Numbered from the stretch's first letter, positions 40,994 through 48,885 are shown. The stretch is DNA of 50,603 bases from Minisyncoccota bacterium (GCA_023229825.1 JALNYN010000011.1:1-50603), one strand, 5' to 3'. The notes: generated by a model not told the origin, from the letters alone. A program made the numbers and translations.

Positions 40994-42994
40994 CTAGAGG
41001 AACTCAACCAAAAGGAGGGCGACAATGTTGATGATCTTGATCATCGGGTTGATGGCTGGTCCGGCGGTGTCTTTGTAGGGATCGCCGACAGTGTCGCCGG
41101 TAACGGCAGCTTTATGAGCTTCGCTGCCTTTTCCTCCGAACGATCCTTCTTCGATATATTTCTTGGCATTATCCCAAGCGGCACCGCCCGTAGTCATGGA
41201 AATTCCGACGAAGAGTCCGGTAATGATCGATCCGACGAGTAATCCTCCAAGTGCTGCGGGTCCGAGGATGAGACCGACGAGTACGGGAATGACGACAGGG
41301 ATAAGCGCGGGGATGACCATTTCTTTGATGGCGGCCGAAGTAACAATGTCAACGCATTTTGAATATTCAGGTTTCGCGGTGCCTTCCATAATGCCTTTGA
41401 TCTCGTGGAACTGGCGGCGTACTTCTTCGACGACAGCTTTGGCGGCGTTTCCGACGGCAGACATGGCGATCGAGGCAAAGAGGTAAGGAAGAAGAGCTCC
41501 TATCAAGAGACCGACGAGAACATTAGTATCAGAGAGATCAAAAACAGCAAGAATACCGTTTTCTCTCAATGCTTCCGTATAAGCGGCAAAGAGAACCATC
41601 GCGGCGAGTCCGGCGGATGCGATCGCGTACCCTTTGGTGACAGCTTTGGTCGTGTTTCCGACCGCATCGAGAGCATCCGTAACTTTTCGCACGGATTTGT
41701 CGAGTCCCGACATTTCAGCGATACCGCCCGCGTTGTCGGTGATCGGACCGAATGCATCGATAGCAACGACGATACCGGTCAGTGAAAGCATGCTCATGAC
41801 GGCGAGCGCGATACCGTAGAGTCCCGCGAGATTGAACGCGAAAAGAATTGCTACTACGATAACCAGAATGGGATATGCAGTCGATTGCATTCCGACAGCG
41901 AGGCCTTTAATGATGTTCGTTCCGTGTCCCGTGGTGCTTGCTTCCGCAATGCTTCTGACAGGGCTGTATTTGCTTGCGGTGTAATATTCGGTGATCAAAA
42001 CGACGGCTCCCGTCACAACAAGTCCTATCAGCGAAGCCATGTAGAGGCTAAAGACCGAGTAGATACCGTTATTCGCCATAAGCAAATTGGTAACAGGATA
42101 GAAGGCAATGGCGGAAAGTACGCCGGTAACGATCAAACTTTTGTAGAGCGCCCCCATAATGCTCCCGGATTTTCCGAGACGGGCAAACCATGTTCCGATG
42201 ATGGTGGTAAAAATTGAAACCGCACCGATGGCGAGCGGATAGACGATCGCATTCGCATCCCCCGCAAAGATCGACGCGCCAAGGAGGATAATGGCAATTG
42301 CCGAAACCGCATAGGTTTCAAAGAGGTCTGCGGCCATTCCCGCGCAATCTCCTACATTATCGCCGACATTATCGGCAATGACACCCGGGTTGCGAGGATC
42401 GTCTTCGGGAATTCCCGCTTCGATCTTTCCGACCATGTCGGTACCGACGTCAGCGCCTTTGGTGAAAATTCCGCCCCCGAGACGGGCAAAAACGGAAATA
42501 AGGGACGCGCCGAACCCGAGACCGATAAGAGCGGGTACATCTTTTGTGAGAAAATAGAAACCGGAGACCGAGAGGAGTCCGAGTCCGACCACGAACAGTC
42601 CGGTTACGGAACCGCCTTCAAAAGCGAGGGTAAGAGCTTTACTCATGCCGTTCTTTGCGGCTTCCGCGGTACGAACATTGGCGCGAACCGAAACGTTCAT
42701 TCCGACAAAACCGGCGAGCGCAGAGAACACGGCGCCAATAATAAAGGCGTAAATCGTGTTATCCGAGAAACCGGCGAAAAGCATGATCGCAATGACCACG
42801 AGCGCGACGATACCGACGGTCTGGTACTGGCGCTTCAAATAAGCCGAAGCACCTTCCTGAATAGCCGAAGCGATCTCCTGCATTTTTGCATTTCCCGCCG
42901 GTTGTTTCAGGATCTTGTAAATAAGGTATGCTCCATAAAGAAGCGCGACCAGGCCCGAAAAGAGGGCGTAAGTCAAAATTTGATTTTCCGACAT
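40994..42994 (-). CDS. hppA: Membrane-bound proton-translocating pyrophosphatase, K+-independent type
   Basis: 666 residues and about 16 membrane helices. The PPi-binding motifs are intact: DVGTDMVGKIE, then EDDPRNPGVIADNVGDNVGD, and near the C-terminus GDTVGDPYKDTAGPAINP. The cation-determinant motif reads GNTTKAVTKG with Lys450, the form of K+-independent H+-pumping enzymes (K+-dependent ones have Ala). It couples PPi hydrolysis to H+ export, useful with limited ATP supply. The start is 7 nt after TAAAAT (leaderless). Confidence 0.96.
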   Translation of the reverse strand: MSENQILTYALFSGLVALLYGAYLIYKILKQPAGNAKMQEIASAIQEGASAYLKRQYQTVGIVALVVIAIMLFAGFSDNTIYAFIIGAVFSALAGFVGMNVSVRANVRTAEAAKNGMSKALTLAFEGGSVTGLFVVGLGLLSVSGFYFLTKDVPALIGLGFGASLISVFARLGGGIFTKGADVGTDMVGKIEAGIPEDDPRNPGVIADNVGDNVGDCAGMAADLFETYAVSAIAIILLGASIFAGDANAIVYPLAIGAVSIFTTIIGTWFARLGKSGSIMGALYKSLIVTGVLSAIAFYPVTNLLMANNGIYSVFSLYMASLIGLVVTGAVVLITEYYTASKYSPVRSIAEASTTGHGTNIIKGLAVGMQSTAYPILVIVVAILFAFNLAGLYGIALAVMSMLSLTGIVVAIDAFGPITDNAGGIAEMSGLDKSVRKVTDALDAVGNTTKAVTKGYAIASAGLAAMVLFAAYTEALRENGILAVFDLSDTNVLVGLLIGALLPYLFASIAMSAVGNAAKAVVEEVRRQFHEIKGIMEGTAKPEYSKCVDIVTSAAIKEMVIPALIPVVIPVLVGLILGPAALGGLLVGSIITGLFVGISMTTGGAAWDNAKKYIEEGSFGGKGSEAHKAAVTGDTVGDPYKDTAGPAINPMIKIINIVALLLVEFL

Positions 42995-43303
42995 AAACGA
43001 TATTTTATACTGTTAAATTAACTTCCGTTGCCGGACGGGTGTCTCTGACCCCGTCCGAAACGTTTCGAACGCGGTCAGAGACCACGTCCGGCGCAAACTA
43101 TTAAAAAACTATTACTAAAATTTGTGCCGATATTAAGCACCGAATGTCATACTATAGTACTTTTTCATGAAAAAATCAATTTTTTCGTCTTTTGTTTTTG
43201 GGTGTTGAAAATGGTATAGTGAGAGAAATAATACAAAAACATTTCCTTTTGTTGGAATGCACGATTATGGTTATTGGTGATGTATAAAAATTTATAAAAT
43301 TTT
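42995..43303. repeat. Intergenic region with long imperfect hairpin at 43030-43092
   Basis: GCCGGACG...GTCTCTGACC...CGAAAC on the left arm pairs with its near-exact complement on the right, giving a stem of about 28 bp with few mismatches. The remaining 210 bp is AT-rich with no gene. Confidence 0.8.
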
Positions 43304-44125
43304 ATGAACCCAACACAAATAGCACTATTTAAAGGGAAAAGTATTCGAAAAACGCTTTATAATAATGAATGGTGGTTTTCAATTATTGATGTGGTGCGGG
43401 CGCTCACTGACAGCCCCGAGTCAAAAACTTATTGGGCAAAAATGAAAGAGCGCGAACACGAACTTTCTCAACCGTTCCCGTTTTGGGAACAGTTGAAATT
43501 ACCGGCCGAAGATGGAAAAATGCGCGAAACGGATTGCGCTGACACCGAAGGGATTTTTCGCATCATCCAGTCTATTCCTTCTCCAAAAGCTGAGCCGTTT
43601 AAGCGGTGGCTGGCGAAAGTTGGGTATGAACGCGTGAAAGAAATTGAAAACCCGGAATTGGCTACGAAACGGACGCGGATGTTGTATAAATTGAAAGGGT
43701 ATAGCGAAGTGTGGATCGAAAAACGAATGCGCGGGATTGCGATTCGGGAGGAGTTAACGGACGAATGGCAAAAGCGCGGGGCGCGTGAACAAAAAGATTA
43801 CGAGATTTTGACGGCGGAAATTTCAAAAGCGACCTTCGGCATTACTCCGAATCAATACAAAAAAGTTAAAAACCTGAAACGGGAAAATTTGCGCGACCAC
43901 ATGGATGATTTTGAATTGATATTCTCAATGCTCGGCGAAAGGTCAACCACGGAAATTCATCGTTTGGAAAACTCCGAAGGCGTGCCGAAACTGAAACAGG
44001 ATGCGAAGCGCGGCGGAAAAATTGCCGGTATTGCGAGAAAAGGTCTGGAAAAAGAGATCGGGCGGTCGGTTGTTTCCGCCGACAATTTTTTACCGAAGAA
44101 TAAAGTGAAAAAATTGAAGAAATAA
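43304..44125 (+). CDS. BRO-N domain protein (phage antirepressor / DinD-like)
   Basis: 273 residues. The N-terminal 100 residues match Bro-N (IRKTLYNNEWWFSIIDVVRALT ends with the classic W-x-x-x-D-V-x-x-x-L). GIFRIIQSIPSPKAEPFKRWLAKVG follows. The C-terminal part (EWQKRGAREQKDYEILTAEISKATFG ...) resembles the region shared with damage-inducible protein D. Such proteins are phage-related DNA-binding factors. Just downstream lies the NrtR-like gene, convergent after 4 bp. Confidence 0.85.
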   Translation: MNPTQIALFKGKSIRKTLYNNEWWFSIIDVVRALTDSPESKTYWAKMKEREHELSQPFPFWEQLKLPAEDGKMRETDCADTEGIFRIIQSIPSPKAEPFKRWLAKVGYERVKEIENPELATKRTRMLYKLKGYSEVWIEKRMRGIAIREELTDEWQKRGAREQKDYEILTAEISKATFGITPNQYKKVKNLKRENLRDHMDDFELIFSMLGERSTTEIHRLENSEGVPKLKQDAKRGGKIAGIARKGLEKEIGRSVVSADNFLPKNKVKKLKK

Positions 44126-44129
44126 AATA

Positions 44130-44831
44130 TTACAAAACTTCTATTTCCTTGATCTTTTCCGAGGTAAATCGATAGAGCTCTGCGGGGCGGTGGGCGCCGC
44201 CTTCTTTTTTTCTTTTCAGTGGGGTTACTATCTTGAGTTTCAATATTTTTTTGCGGAAATTCCTTTTGTCGAGATCGGAAAGGAGGATGCTTTCATATGT
44301 TTCTTCCATCTCCGTCAGGGTGAATTCATCCGGAAGGATCTTTTTGGCCATGGTCGTGTAGGCGATCTTTGATCGCAGTCTTTTTATCGCCATGTCCAGA
44401 ATTTCGTTGTGGTCGTAGGCGAGTGTTTCTTTGCTTATTGTCGGAAACCAGAACGCTTCTTCTGAATCGGCTTGTTCCGACGCCGATAATTTTTCCCAGG
44501 GGACCAGTCCGATATAGGCGACCGCTACCACGCGCCCGCGCGGGTCTCTCGGAAGCGAGCTGAACGTGTAAAGCTGTTCAAAGTGTACTTTTTTCGGATC
44601 GATCCGCGCCTTATCTTTCGTGTGTCGCAGGGCGGCTTCTTCGGCGGTTTCTTTCGGATCGATCAAACCTCCGGGCAATCCTTTGATGTCGGTGAAGTAG
44701 GGCGGGCGATCGACGGGAATAAGCCGAACCAGAAGTTTTTTATCGCGAACGGTGAATATGGCAATATCCGTCGCCAACACCGCAAAACGCAAATGCTCGG
44801 GGGAGGCGATAATATGTTTTTTGTGTTTCAT
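44130..44831 (-). CDS. NrtR-like regulator: degenerate Nudix domain plus winged helix
   Basis: 233 residues. Residues about 15-150 form a Nudix fold, but the Nudix box GLPGGLIDPKETAEEAALRH continues TKDKARI in place of R-E-x-x-E-E, so the catalytic glutamates are lost and it should bind, not cleave, its ligand. Residues about 165-233 form a winged helix (RKKILKLKIVTPLKRKKE). NrtR proteins are repressors sensing ADP-ribose or NAD-related compounds. It is divergent from the three-gene vWA set, whose promoter is flanked by palindromes. The start lies 6 nt after TATGAT. Confidence 0.85.
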   Translation of the reverse strand: MKHKKHIIASPEHLRFAVLATDIAIFTVRDKKLLVRLIPVDRPPYFTDIKGLPGGLIDPKETAEEAALRHTKDKARIDPKKVHFEQLYTFSSLPRDPRGRVVAVAYIGLVPWEKLSASEQADSEEAFWFPTISKETLAYDHNEILDMAIKRLRSKIAYTTMAKKILPDEFTLTEMEETYESILLSDLDKRNFRKKILKLKIVTPLKRKKEGGAHRPAELYRFTSEKIKEIEVL

Positions 44832-44837
44832 AAGAAT

Positions 44838-44866
44838 ATCATAGACCTTACCTCAGTTATTGTCAA
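44838..44866 (-). promoter_or_regulatory. Consensus promoter of the NrtR-like gene
   Basis: TTGACA (44861-44866), 17-bp spacer, TATGAT (44838-44843), then 6 nt to the ATG. A degenerate palindrome (44858-44876, right arm ACACTT) overlaps the -35 box, pointing to autoregulation. Confidence 0.8.
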
Positions 44867-44959
44867 TAATACACTTGCTTTTTTCGGAGTGACGTTTGAC
44901 GGACATTAAAAAATGTATCACAGCTGTTTTTAAAACTTGCACGTTCTTAGGCATTATGA

Positions 44960-44978
44960 TAGTGTGTAATCAACACTA
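44960..44978. promoter_or_regulatory. Operator candidate O1
   Basis: TAGTGT-N7-ACACTA, a perfect 6-bp dyad, ending 6 bp before the -35 box of the three-gene set. It shares spacing and core with O2 at 45027-45047. Confidence 0.75.
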
Positions 44979-44984
44979 AGTTCG

Positions 44985-45013
44985 TTGACAACAGAATAAC
45001 ACAGGGTGATATT
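44985..45013 (+). promoter_or_regulatory. Promoter of the pseudokinase-vWA-PurA-like genes
   Basis: TTGACA (44985-44990), 17-bp spacer, GATATT (45008-45013). The start point near 45020 lies between O1 and O2. The leader is about 63 nt with GGAGGGG before the ATG. Confidence 0.7.
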
Positions 45014-45026
45014 TTTTTGAGCTTTC

Positions 45027-45047
45027 TAAGTGTATATTTAACACTTA
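45027..45047. promoter_or_regulatory. Operator candidate O2
   Basis: TAAGTGT-N7-ACACTTA, a perfect 7-bp dyad about 8 bp after the predicted start point. The O1-O2 centre distance is 68 bp. Confidence 0.75.
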
Positions 45048-45082
45048 CTTAAGCCTGGGGAATATTACGGCAGGAGGGGAAA

Positions 45083-46249
45083 ATGAATACCAATGATCTT
45101 GAAACCGTTGAGAGGATATTGAAAGAAGCGGTTGCTCCGGAAGATATTTTCGGTCCGGAAGCGTCCGCAAAAAAGAACTTTCGCCGGCTGGCAAGCATGA
45201 CCCACGAGGACAGGTTTGAAGATCCGCTTAAAGCACGGGCGCACGGTCTATTCATCGCTGTTCATGAACGGTGGGAAGAGGCGGAACGAAAAATGGAACA
45301 TGGCACGTATGGCGATAAAACGACTGCGGCTCCGGACAAACCGGATGTCGGTCCCGTGTCCTTCAAAACCGGAAAATATGAGTACACGTTGATCCGACGG
45401 ATACATTCCGGCGGTACCTGCGGGATATTTGAAGGCGAAGCTCTGTCGAGATCGGGAGTTTCATCGCCCGTTATCCTTCGCGTGCCTCATTCAACTGATG
45501 ATAACGACCTTATGGAACGTGAGAAGATCGCATTTGATCTGATGAAAAAGAAGGCGAAAGCGATGTCTGCCGACAAAGAAGGAGAAGATTCGGCAGAAAT
45601 GTTTTTGAACCGCATTCCGATATTCTTGGAATCGGTGAAGCTCGCGGAGCCGGGTGTGACCGACAAAAAAACGGTCAATACGTTTTTTAGGGCGCCGGGG
45701 GCTTCCACCGGGTGGTTTACCTTGGAAGAAATTCGGGAGGCTTATCCGAAAGGAGTGAACACCCGAGTGATGACGTTTATTTGGAATCGCGTGCTTGAAG
45801 GCCTTGTTTTTGCGCACGCTTCCGGAATAACGCACAATGCGGTGACCCCGAATCACATCCTTATTCACGCCGAAAATCATTACGGCAACATCATCGACTG
45901 GACGGCTTCGAGCGTTATCGGCGCGGGGGAAAAAGTTCCCTATATGGACGACCGATACCGAAGTTATTTTCCGGAAGAAACGATCAATAATAGCGGTACT
46001 CATTCTCCGTCGTCCGATATTTATATGTCGGCGTGGAGTATGGTGTATTTACTGGGCGGCGATTCGAAAGAGAAAATTATTCCCGCGTCGGTCGAAGAAC
46101 CGATGCGAAAATTTCTTAACCGATGTCTGCAGCCTACAAGAAAAGGGCGTCCGTTTTCAGCGGAAGCCGCTTATAAAGAACTTCAAGAGACAGCGAAAGA
46201 CCTTTTTGGTCCGAAGAAATTCGTTGATCTCGCTATGCCGAAAGCGTAG
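45083..46249 (+). CDS. J-domain-like / pseudokinase fusion protein
   Basis: 388 residues. Residues about 20-78 resemble a J domain (AKKNFRRLASMTHEDRF ... WEEAERKMEHGTYG), with HED at 41-43 in place of HPD. Residues about 100-370 follow a protein kinase fold with all catalytic marks eroded. The Gly loop HSGGTCGIF is at 108-116 and the VAIK Lys is Arg133. The HRD loop reads HNAVTPNHIL at 251-260 (no catalytic Asp or Lys), and DFG reads DWT at 272-274. The structural Asp of SDIYMSAWSMVYLL is kept. It is therefore probably a scaffold or sensor, not an enzyme. First gene of the three-gene set. Confidence 0.75.
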   Translation: MNTNDLETVERILKEAVAPEDIFGPEASAKKNFRRLASMTHEDRFEDPLKARAHGLFIAVHERWEEAERKMEHGTYGDKTTAAPDKPDVGPVSFKTGKYEYTLIRRIHSGGTCGIFEGEALSRSGVSSPVILRVPHSTDDNDLMEREKIAFDLMKKKAKAMSADKEGEDSAEMFLNRIPIFLESVKLAEPGVTDKKTVNTFFRAPGASTGWFTLEEIREAYPKGVNTRVMTFIWNRVLEGLVFAHASGITHNAVTPNHILIHAENHYGNIIDWTASSVIGAGEKVPYMDDRYRSYFPEETINNSGTHSPSSDIYMSAWSMVYLLGGDSKEKIIPASVEEPMRKFLNRCLQPTRKGRPFSAEAAYKELQETAKDLFGPKKFVDLAMPKA

Positions 46250-46283
46250 CCATTCATTCACAACAACAGAGGAGAATGCCATC

Positions 46284-47333
46284 ATGGGTGGAGGAACATA
46301 CAGACCGACCGATTACGCAACGGCGGTAAAAAAACTGCACGATACCGGCGCAACATTCGCCCGTTCAACGACTGCGTCAAGAACGGGAAACTATCACAAC
46401 ATTGCGGAAATTTTGGATCCGCGCAAACTGAAAAATGGTATGAGAGAATCATGCTTTCATCCCGGTTTTAACGGCGTATTGCCTATCATTGTCAGTATTG
46501 ACGGTACCGGTTCGATGAGTATCGTACCGCATCATGTTCAAGCCGATCTGCCGAATTTGATAACCATGCTGAACGACCAGGGGGTATCCGACAACGTTAA
46601 TGTCATGTTTATGATGCACGATGACGAACACGCCATGCCGCCGGATGCGGTTTTCCAAATGAGCCAATTTGAAACAACCGCACCGACCTTGGTGGAAGCT
46701 TTGAACGAGATGATCATCCCCGGATACGGCGGCGGCAATGACGGCGAAGCCTATCATATCGCATTTTATGCGGCGGCTCGCCACACGCGGCTTGAATCGT
46801 TCGAACGCGACGGAACGAAGGGTTTTTTCTTTATGATCTGCGATGAACAGCCGTACTACGATGCGTCCGATCCTTCTCTTCATGGAACTTTGCCTTCGGT
46901 TGCCAAAGAAGTATTCGGCGACACGAATCAAAAAGAGATCACCATGCTTGAATCGGTGAAAGAGGTCGCGAAACGCTATCATATATTCATCATACGTCCC
47001 GGAAACACGAACCATGGGGCAGATAGAACTATCACTCGCATGTGGCAAAAACTTCTTTCCGATGCGGGCGAAAATCCTCAAAATGTTTTGGAAGTCGCAA
47101 GAAACGAAGAGATCGTGAGCACGATGGCGATGAGCGTTGCGCGTTTGTATGGTTTGGAAGAGGACGATATCGTTGATGTTCTCAGATCCAAGGGTGCTGC
47201 CGGCGTCTTAGGTGCCACGGCGGCGACAAAAAATTTGGTGGCGGTATCCGGCACGGGGGCTTTGATGCCGAGTACGTCGACCAAAGCGATTAAAACGATG
47301 GATGACAAATCATCAAAAGGACGCAAGAGATAG
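46284..47333 (+). CDS. vWA-domain protein
   Basis: 349 residues. The MIDAS metal site is D73-G-T-G-S77 (IIVSIDGTGSMS), with a downstream PGYGGGNDGEAYHIAFYAAA stretch that supplies the second acidic loop; this form of vWA domain recurs in phage and bacterial conflict loci. The N-terminal 60 residues carry no known domain. The C-terminal 70 residues include a Gly/Ala/Thr-rich low-complexity tail. GAGGAG lies about 10 nt before the ATG. It follows the pseudokinase gene by 34 bp and probably assembles a complex with it through Mg2+-dependent contacts. Confidence 0.85.
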   Translation: MGGGTYRPTDYATAVKKLHDTGATFARSTTASRTGNYHNIAEILDPRKLKNGMRESCFHPGFNGVLPIIVSIDGTGSMSIVPHHVQADLPNLITMLNDQGVSDNVNVMFMMHDDEHAMPPDAVFQMSQFETTAPTLVEALNEMIIPGYGGGNDGEAYHIAFYAAARHTRLESFERDGTKGFFFMICDEQPYYDASDPSLHGTLPSVAKEVFGDTNQKEITMLESVKEVAKRYHIFIIRPGNTNHGADRTITRMWQKLLSDAGENPQNVLEVARNEEIVSTMAMSVARLYGLEEDDIVDVLRSKGAAGVLGATAATKNLVAVSGTGALMPSTSTKAIKTMDDKSSKGRKR

Positions 47334-47382
47334 TTCGGGAGCTTAAGTTCTCCCGTAAGAAGCAGTAATGGTACATTGGTAC

Positions 47383-47424
47383 AAAGCCCGGACGGTACAA
47401 CCGGACGGGCTTTCTTTCTTTTTG
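47383..47424 (+). terminator. Terminator or attenuator inside the three-gene set
   Basis: AAAGCCCG-GA-CGGT-ACA-ACCG-GA-CGGGCTTT, then CTTTCTTTTT. Two stems are joined by a symmetrical GA/GA internal loop. It lies between the vWA and PurA-like genes, so the third gene may be expressed at a lower level or only on read-through. Confidence 0.75.
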
Positions 47425-47434
47425 GGAGAACGAA

Positions 47435-48796
47435 ATGAAAAAGAATAACGCTTATATCGTGGTCGGTCTTGGCTTCGGCGACGAAGGCAAAGGGACGATG
47501 ACCGATTATTTATGCAGAAAAAATGATGCGATGCTGGTGGTGCGCGCAAACGGAGGTTCTCAAGCGGGACATAATGTGGTTACCGATGACGGACGCCATC
47601 ACACTTTTACGCAATTTGGCAGCGGTTCATTCATACCCGGCGTAAAAACACTGCTTTCGCGGTATATGATGTGGGACCCGATCATTCTTGCCGAGGAAGC
47701 CTCGGAACTTTCGGCAGCGACCGGCGAATATATGATTGATCGGCATTTCATTGATCGCCGCGCTCCGGTCATAACGCAGTTTCATGTGGCGGCGAACCGC
47801 ATTAAAGAGTGGATGAGAGGAAAAGGAAGACATGGTTCGTGCGGACGAGGTATCGGCGAATTGGGTTCCGATCTCATGTACGTTCCGGAAGAAGTCGTTC
47901 GGGCGGAAAATTTATTCGATCCGCGCGGAACGAAAAAAATTCTTGAAGCGATACAAAAGAGAAAATTTCTTGAACTTCAAAAGTTGAATATTGATTGGAA
48001 CGACCTTCCTGAACTTTTGCAGGATTCACGGAAAATTCTTACCGATGCGGCTCATCCGATCGTACTCGCGTATGAGTATGAGAAAATGGTTCGCGCCTAT
48101 ACGATTCTTTCGGCTCATGAAGTGAACGCCATGATACGTGAAAATACCGCCGTGTTTGAATGTGCGCAGGGTGTATTGCTCGACGAGTGGCATGGATTCC
48201 ATCCATACACGACGTGGACTACGACGCTTCAAACGAATCCGCTTGAGATATTGAAAGAAGCCGGATTCGAAGGTAAAACGGAGACGATCGGCGTTACGCG
48301 GTGTTACTCGACCCGCCATGGTGCCGGACCATTCGTTACGGAAGATGAAAATTTTCGCGATATCTATCCCGGCGAAAATAACTATTTCGGGGAGTGGCAA
48401 GGATCATTTCGAACCGGATATTTCGATGGCGTAGCTTTTCGCTATGCGCTCGAGTGTCTGCGTCATTATGGTCGGATCGATTCGCTCGCGATAACACATC
48501 TGGATGCATTTGAAAGAAAAGAAGCATTGCCGTTCGCCGATCTGTACACGGGAGAGAACGGGGAAGCGATCCGAAATTTGAAACCGGCCTATGACCGCGA
48601 TCTTTCATATCAACAAGCGCTTACCGAAATGATAATGAAAGCGAAACCGATGATAACCGGAACATGGCATACGACGGAAGAGGTAATAAAATATATGCAA
48701 AAAACAGGGCGAGTTCCCGTAAAATATGTTTCGTACGGGCCGGCATCAGGACAAAAACAAACCTTGATCGCCGCGAGAAAAGAAGAAAACTGTTGA
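47435..48796 (+). CDS. Divergent adenylosuccinate synthetase homologue (PurA-like)
   Basis: 453 residues (PurA has about 430). The GTP/IMP core is kept: GLGFGDEGKG with Asp16, GGSQAGHNVV with His46 (matching catalytic His41), GRGIGE at 137-142, FECAQGVLLDEWHG at 241-254 and TRHGAGPF at 293-300. The aspartate-binding loop of PurA (T-T-G-R-R-R-R-T-G-W) is replaced by EWQGSFRTGYFD at 320-331, and N38 is Gln. It may therefore join a nucleotide to something other than aspartate. GGGAG precedes the ATG by 5 nt. No other purine gene is nearby, and it sits third behind a vWA gene, unlike housekeeping purA. Confidence 0.85.
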   Translation: MKKNNAYIVVGLGFGDEGKGTMTDYLCRKNDAMLVVRANGGSQAGHNVVTDDGRHHTFTQFGSGSFIPGVKTLLSRYMMWDPIILAEEASELSAATGEYMIDRHFIDRRAPVITQFHVAANRIKEWMRGKGRHGSCGRGIGELGSDLMYVPEEVVRAENLFDPRGTKKILEAIQKRKFLELQKLNIDWNDLPELLQDSRKILTDAAHPIVLAYEYEKMVRAYTILSAHEVNAMIRENTAVFECAQGVLLDEWHGFHPYTTWTTTLQTNPLEILKEAGFEGKTETIGVTRCYSTRHGAGPFVTEDENFRDIYPGENNYFGEWQGSFRTGYFDGVAFRYALECLRHYGRIDSLAITHLDAFERKEALPFADLYTGENGEAIRNLKPAYDRDLSYQQALTEMIMKAKPMITGTWHTTEEVIKYMQKTGRVPVKYVSYGPASGQKQTLIAARKEENC

Positions 48797-48800
48797 TTCG

Positions 48801-48828
48801 CACCGCCATGGACTGGCGGTGTTTTTTT
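48801..48828 (+). terminator. Terminator of the PurA-like gene
   Basis: CACCGCC-ATGGACT-GGCGGTG followed by TTTTTTT. Confidence 0.9.
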
Positions 48829-48885
48829 AACAAAAATATCGGAGAAGATGGTCGCCGCGGGAATGATAGATTAAATTTGGTTTCA

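Noticed and set aside
46206..46283. Longer vWA start overlapping the pseudokinase gene
   Set aside because: The 26 extra residues lie in the upstream gene's 3' end and have no ribosome site, while GAGGAG sits correctly for the ATG at 46284.
45083..47333. Classical TerY-P triad (vWA, PP2C phosphatase, active kinase)
   Set aside because: No PP2C gene is present and the kinase domain lacks catalytic residues; only a loose analogy remains.
47435..48796. PurA-like protein as phage PurZ (2-aminoadenine pathway)
   Set aside because: PurZ enzymes are reported to replace the catalytic Asp of GDEGKG; here Asp16 is present, and no datZ, mazZ or phage polymerase gene is nearby.
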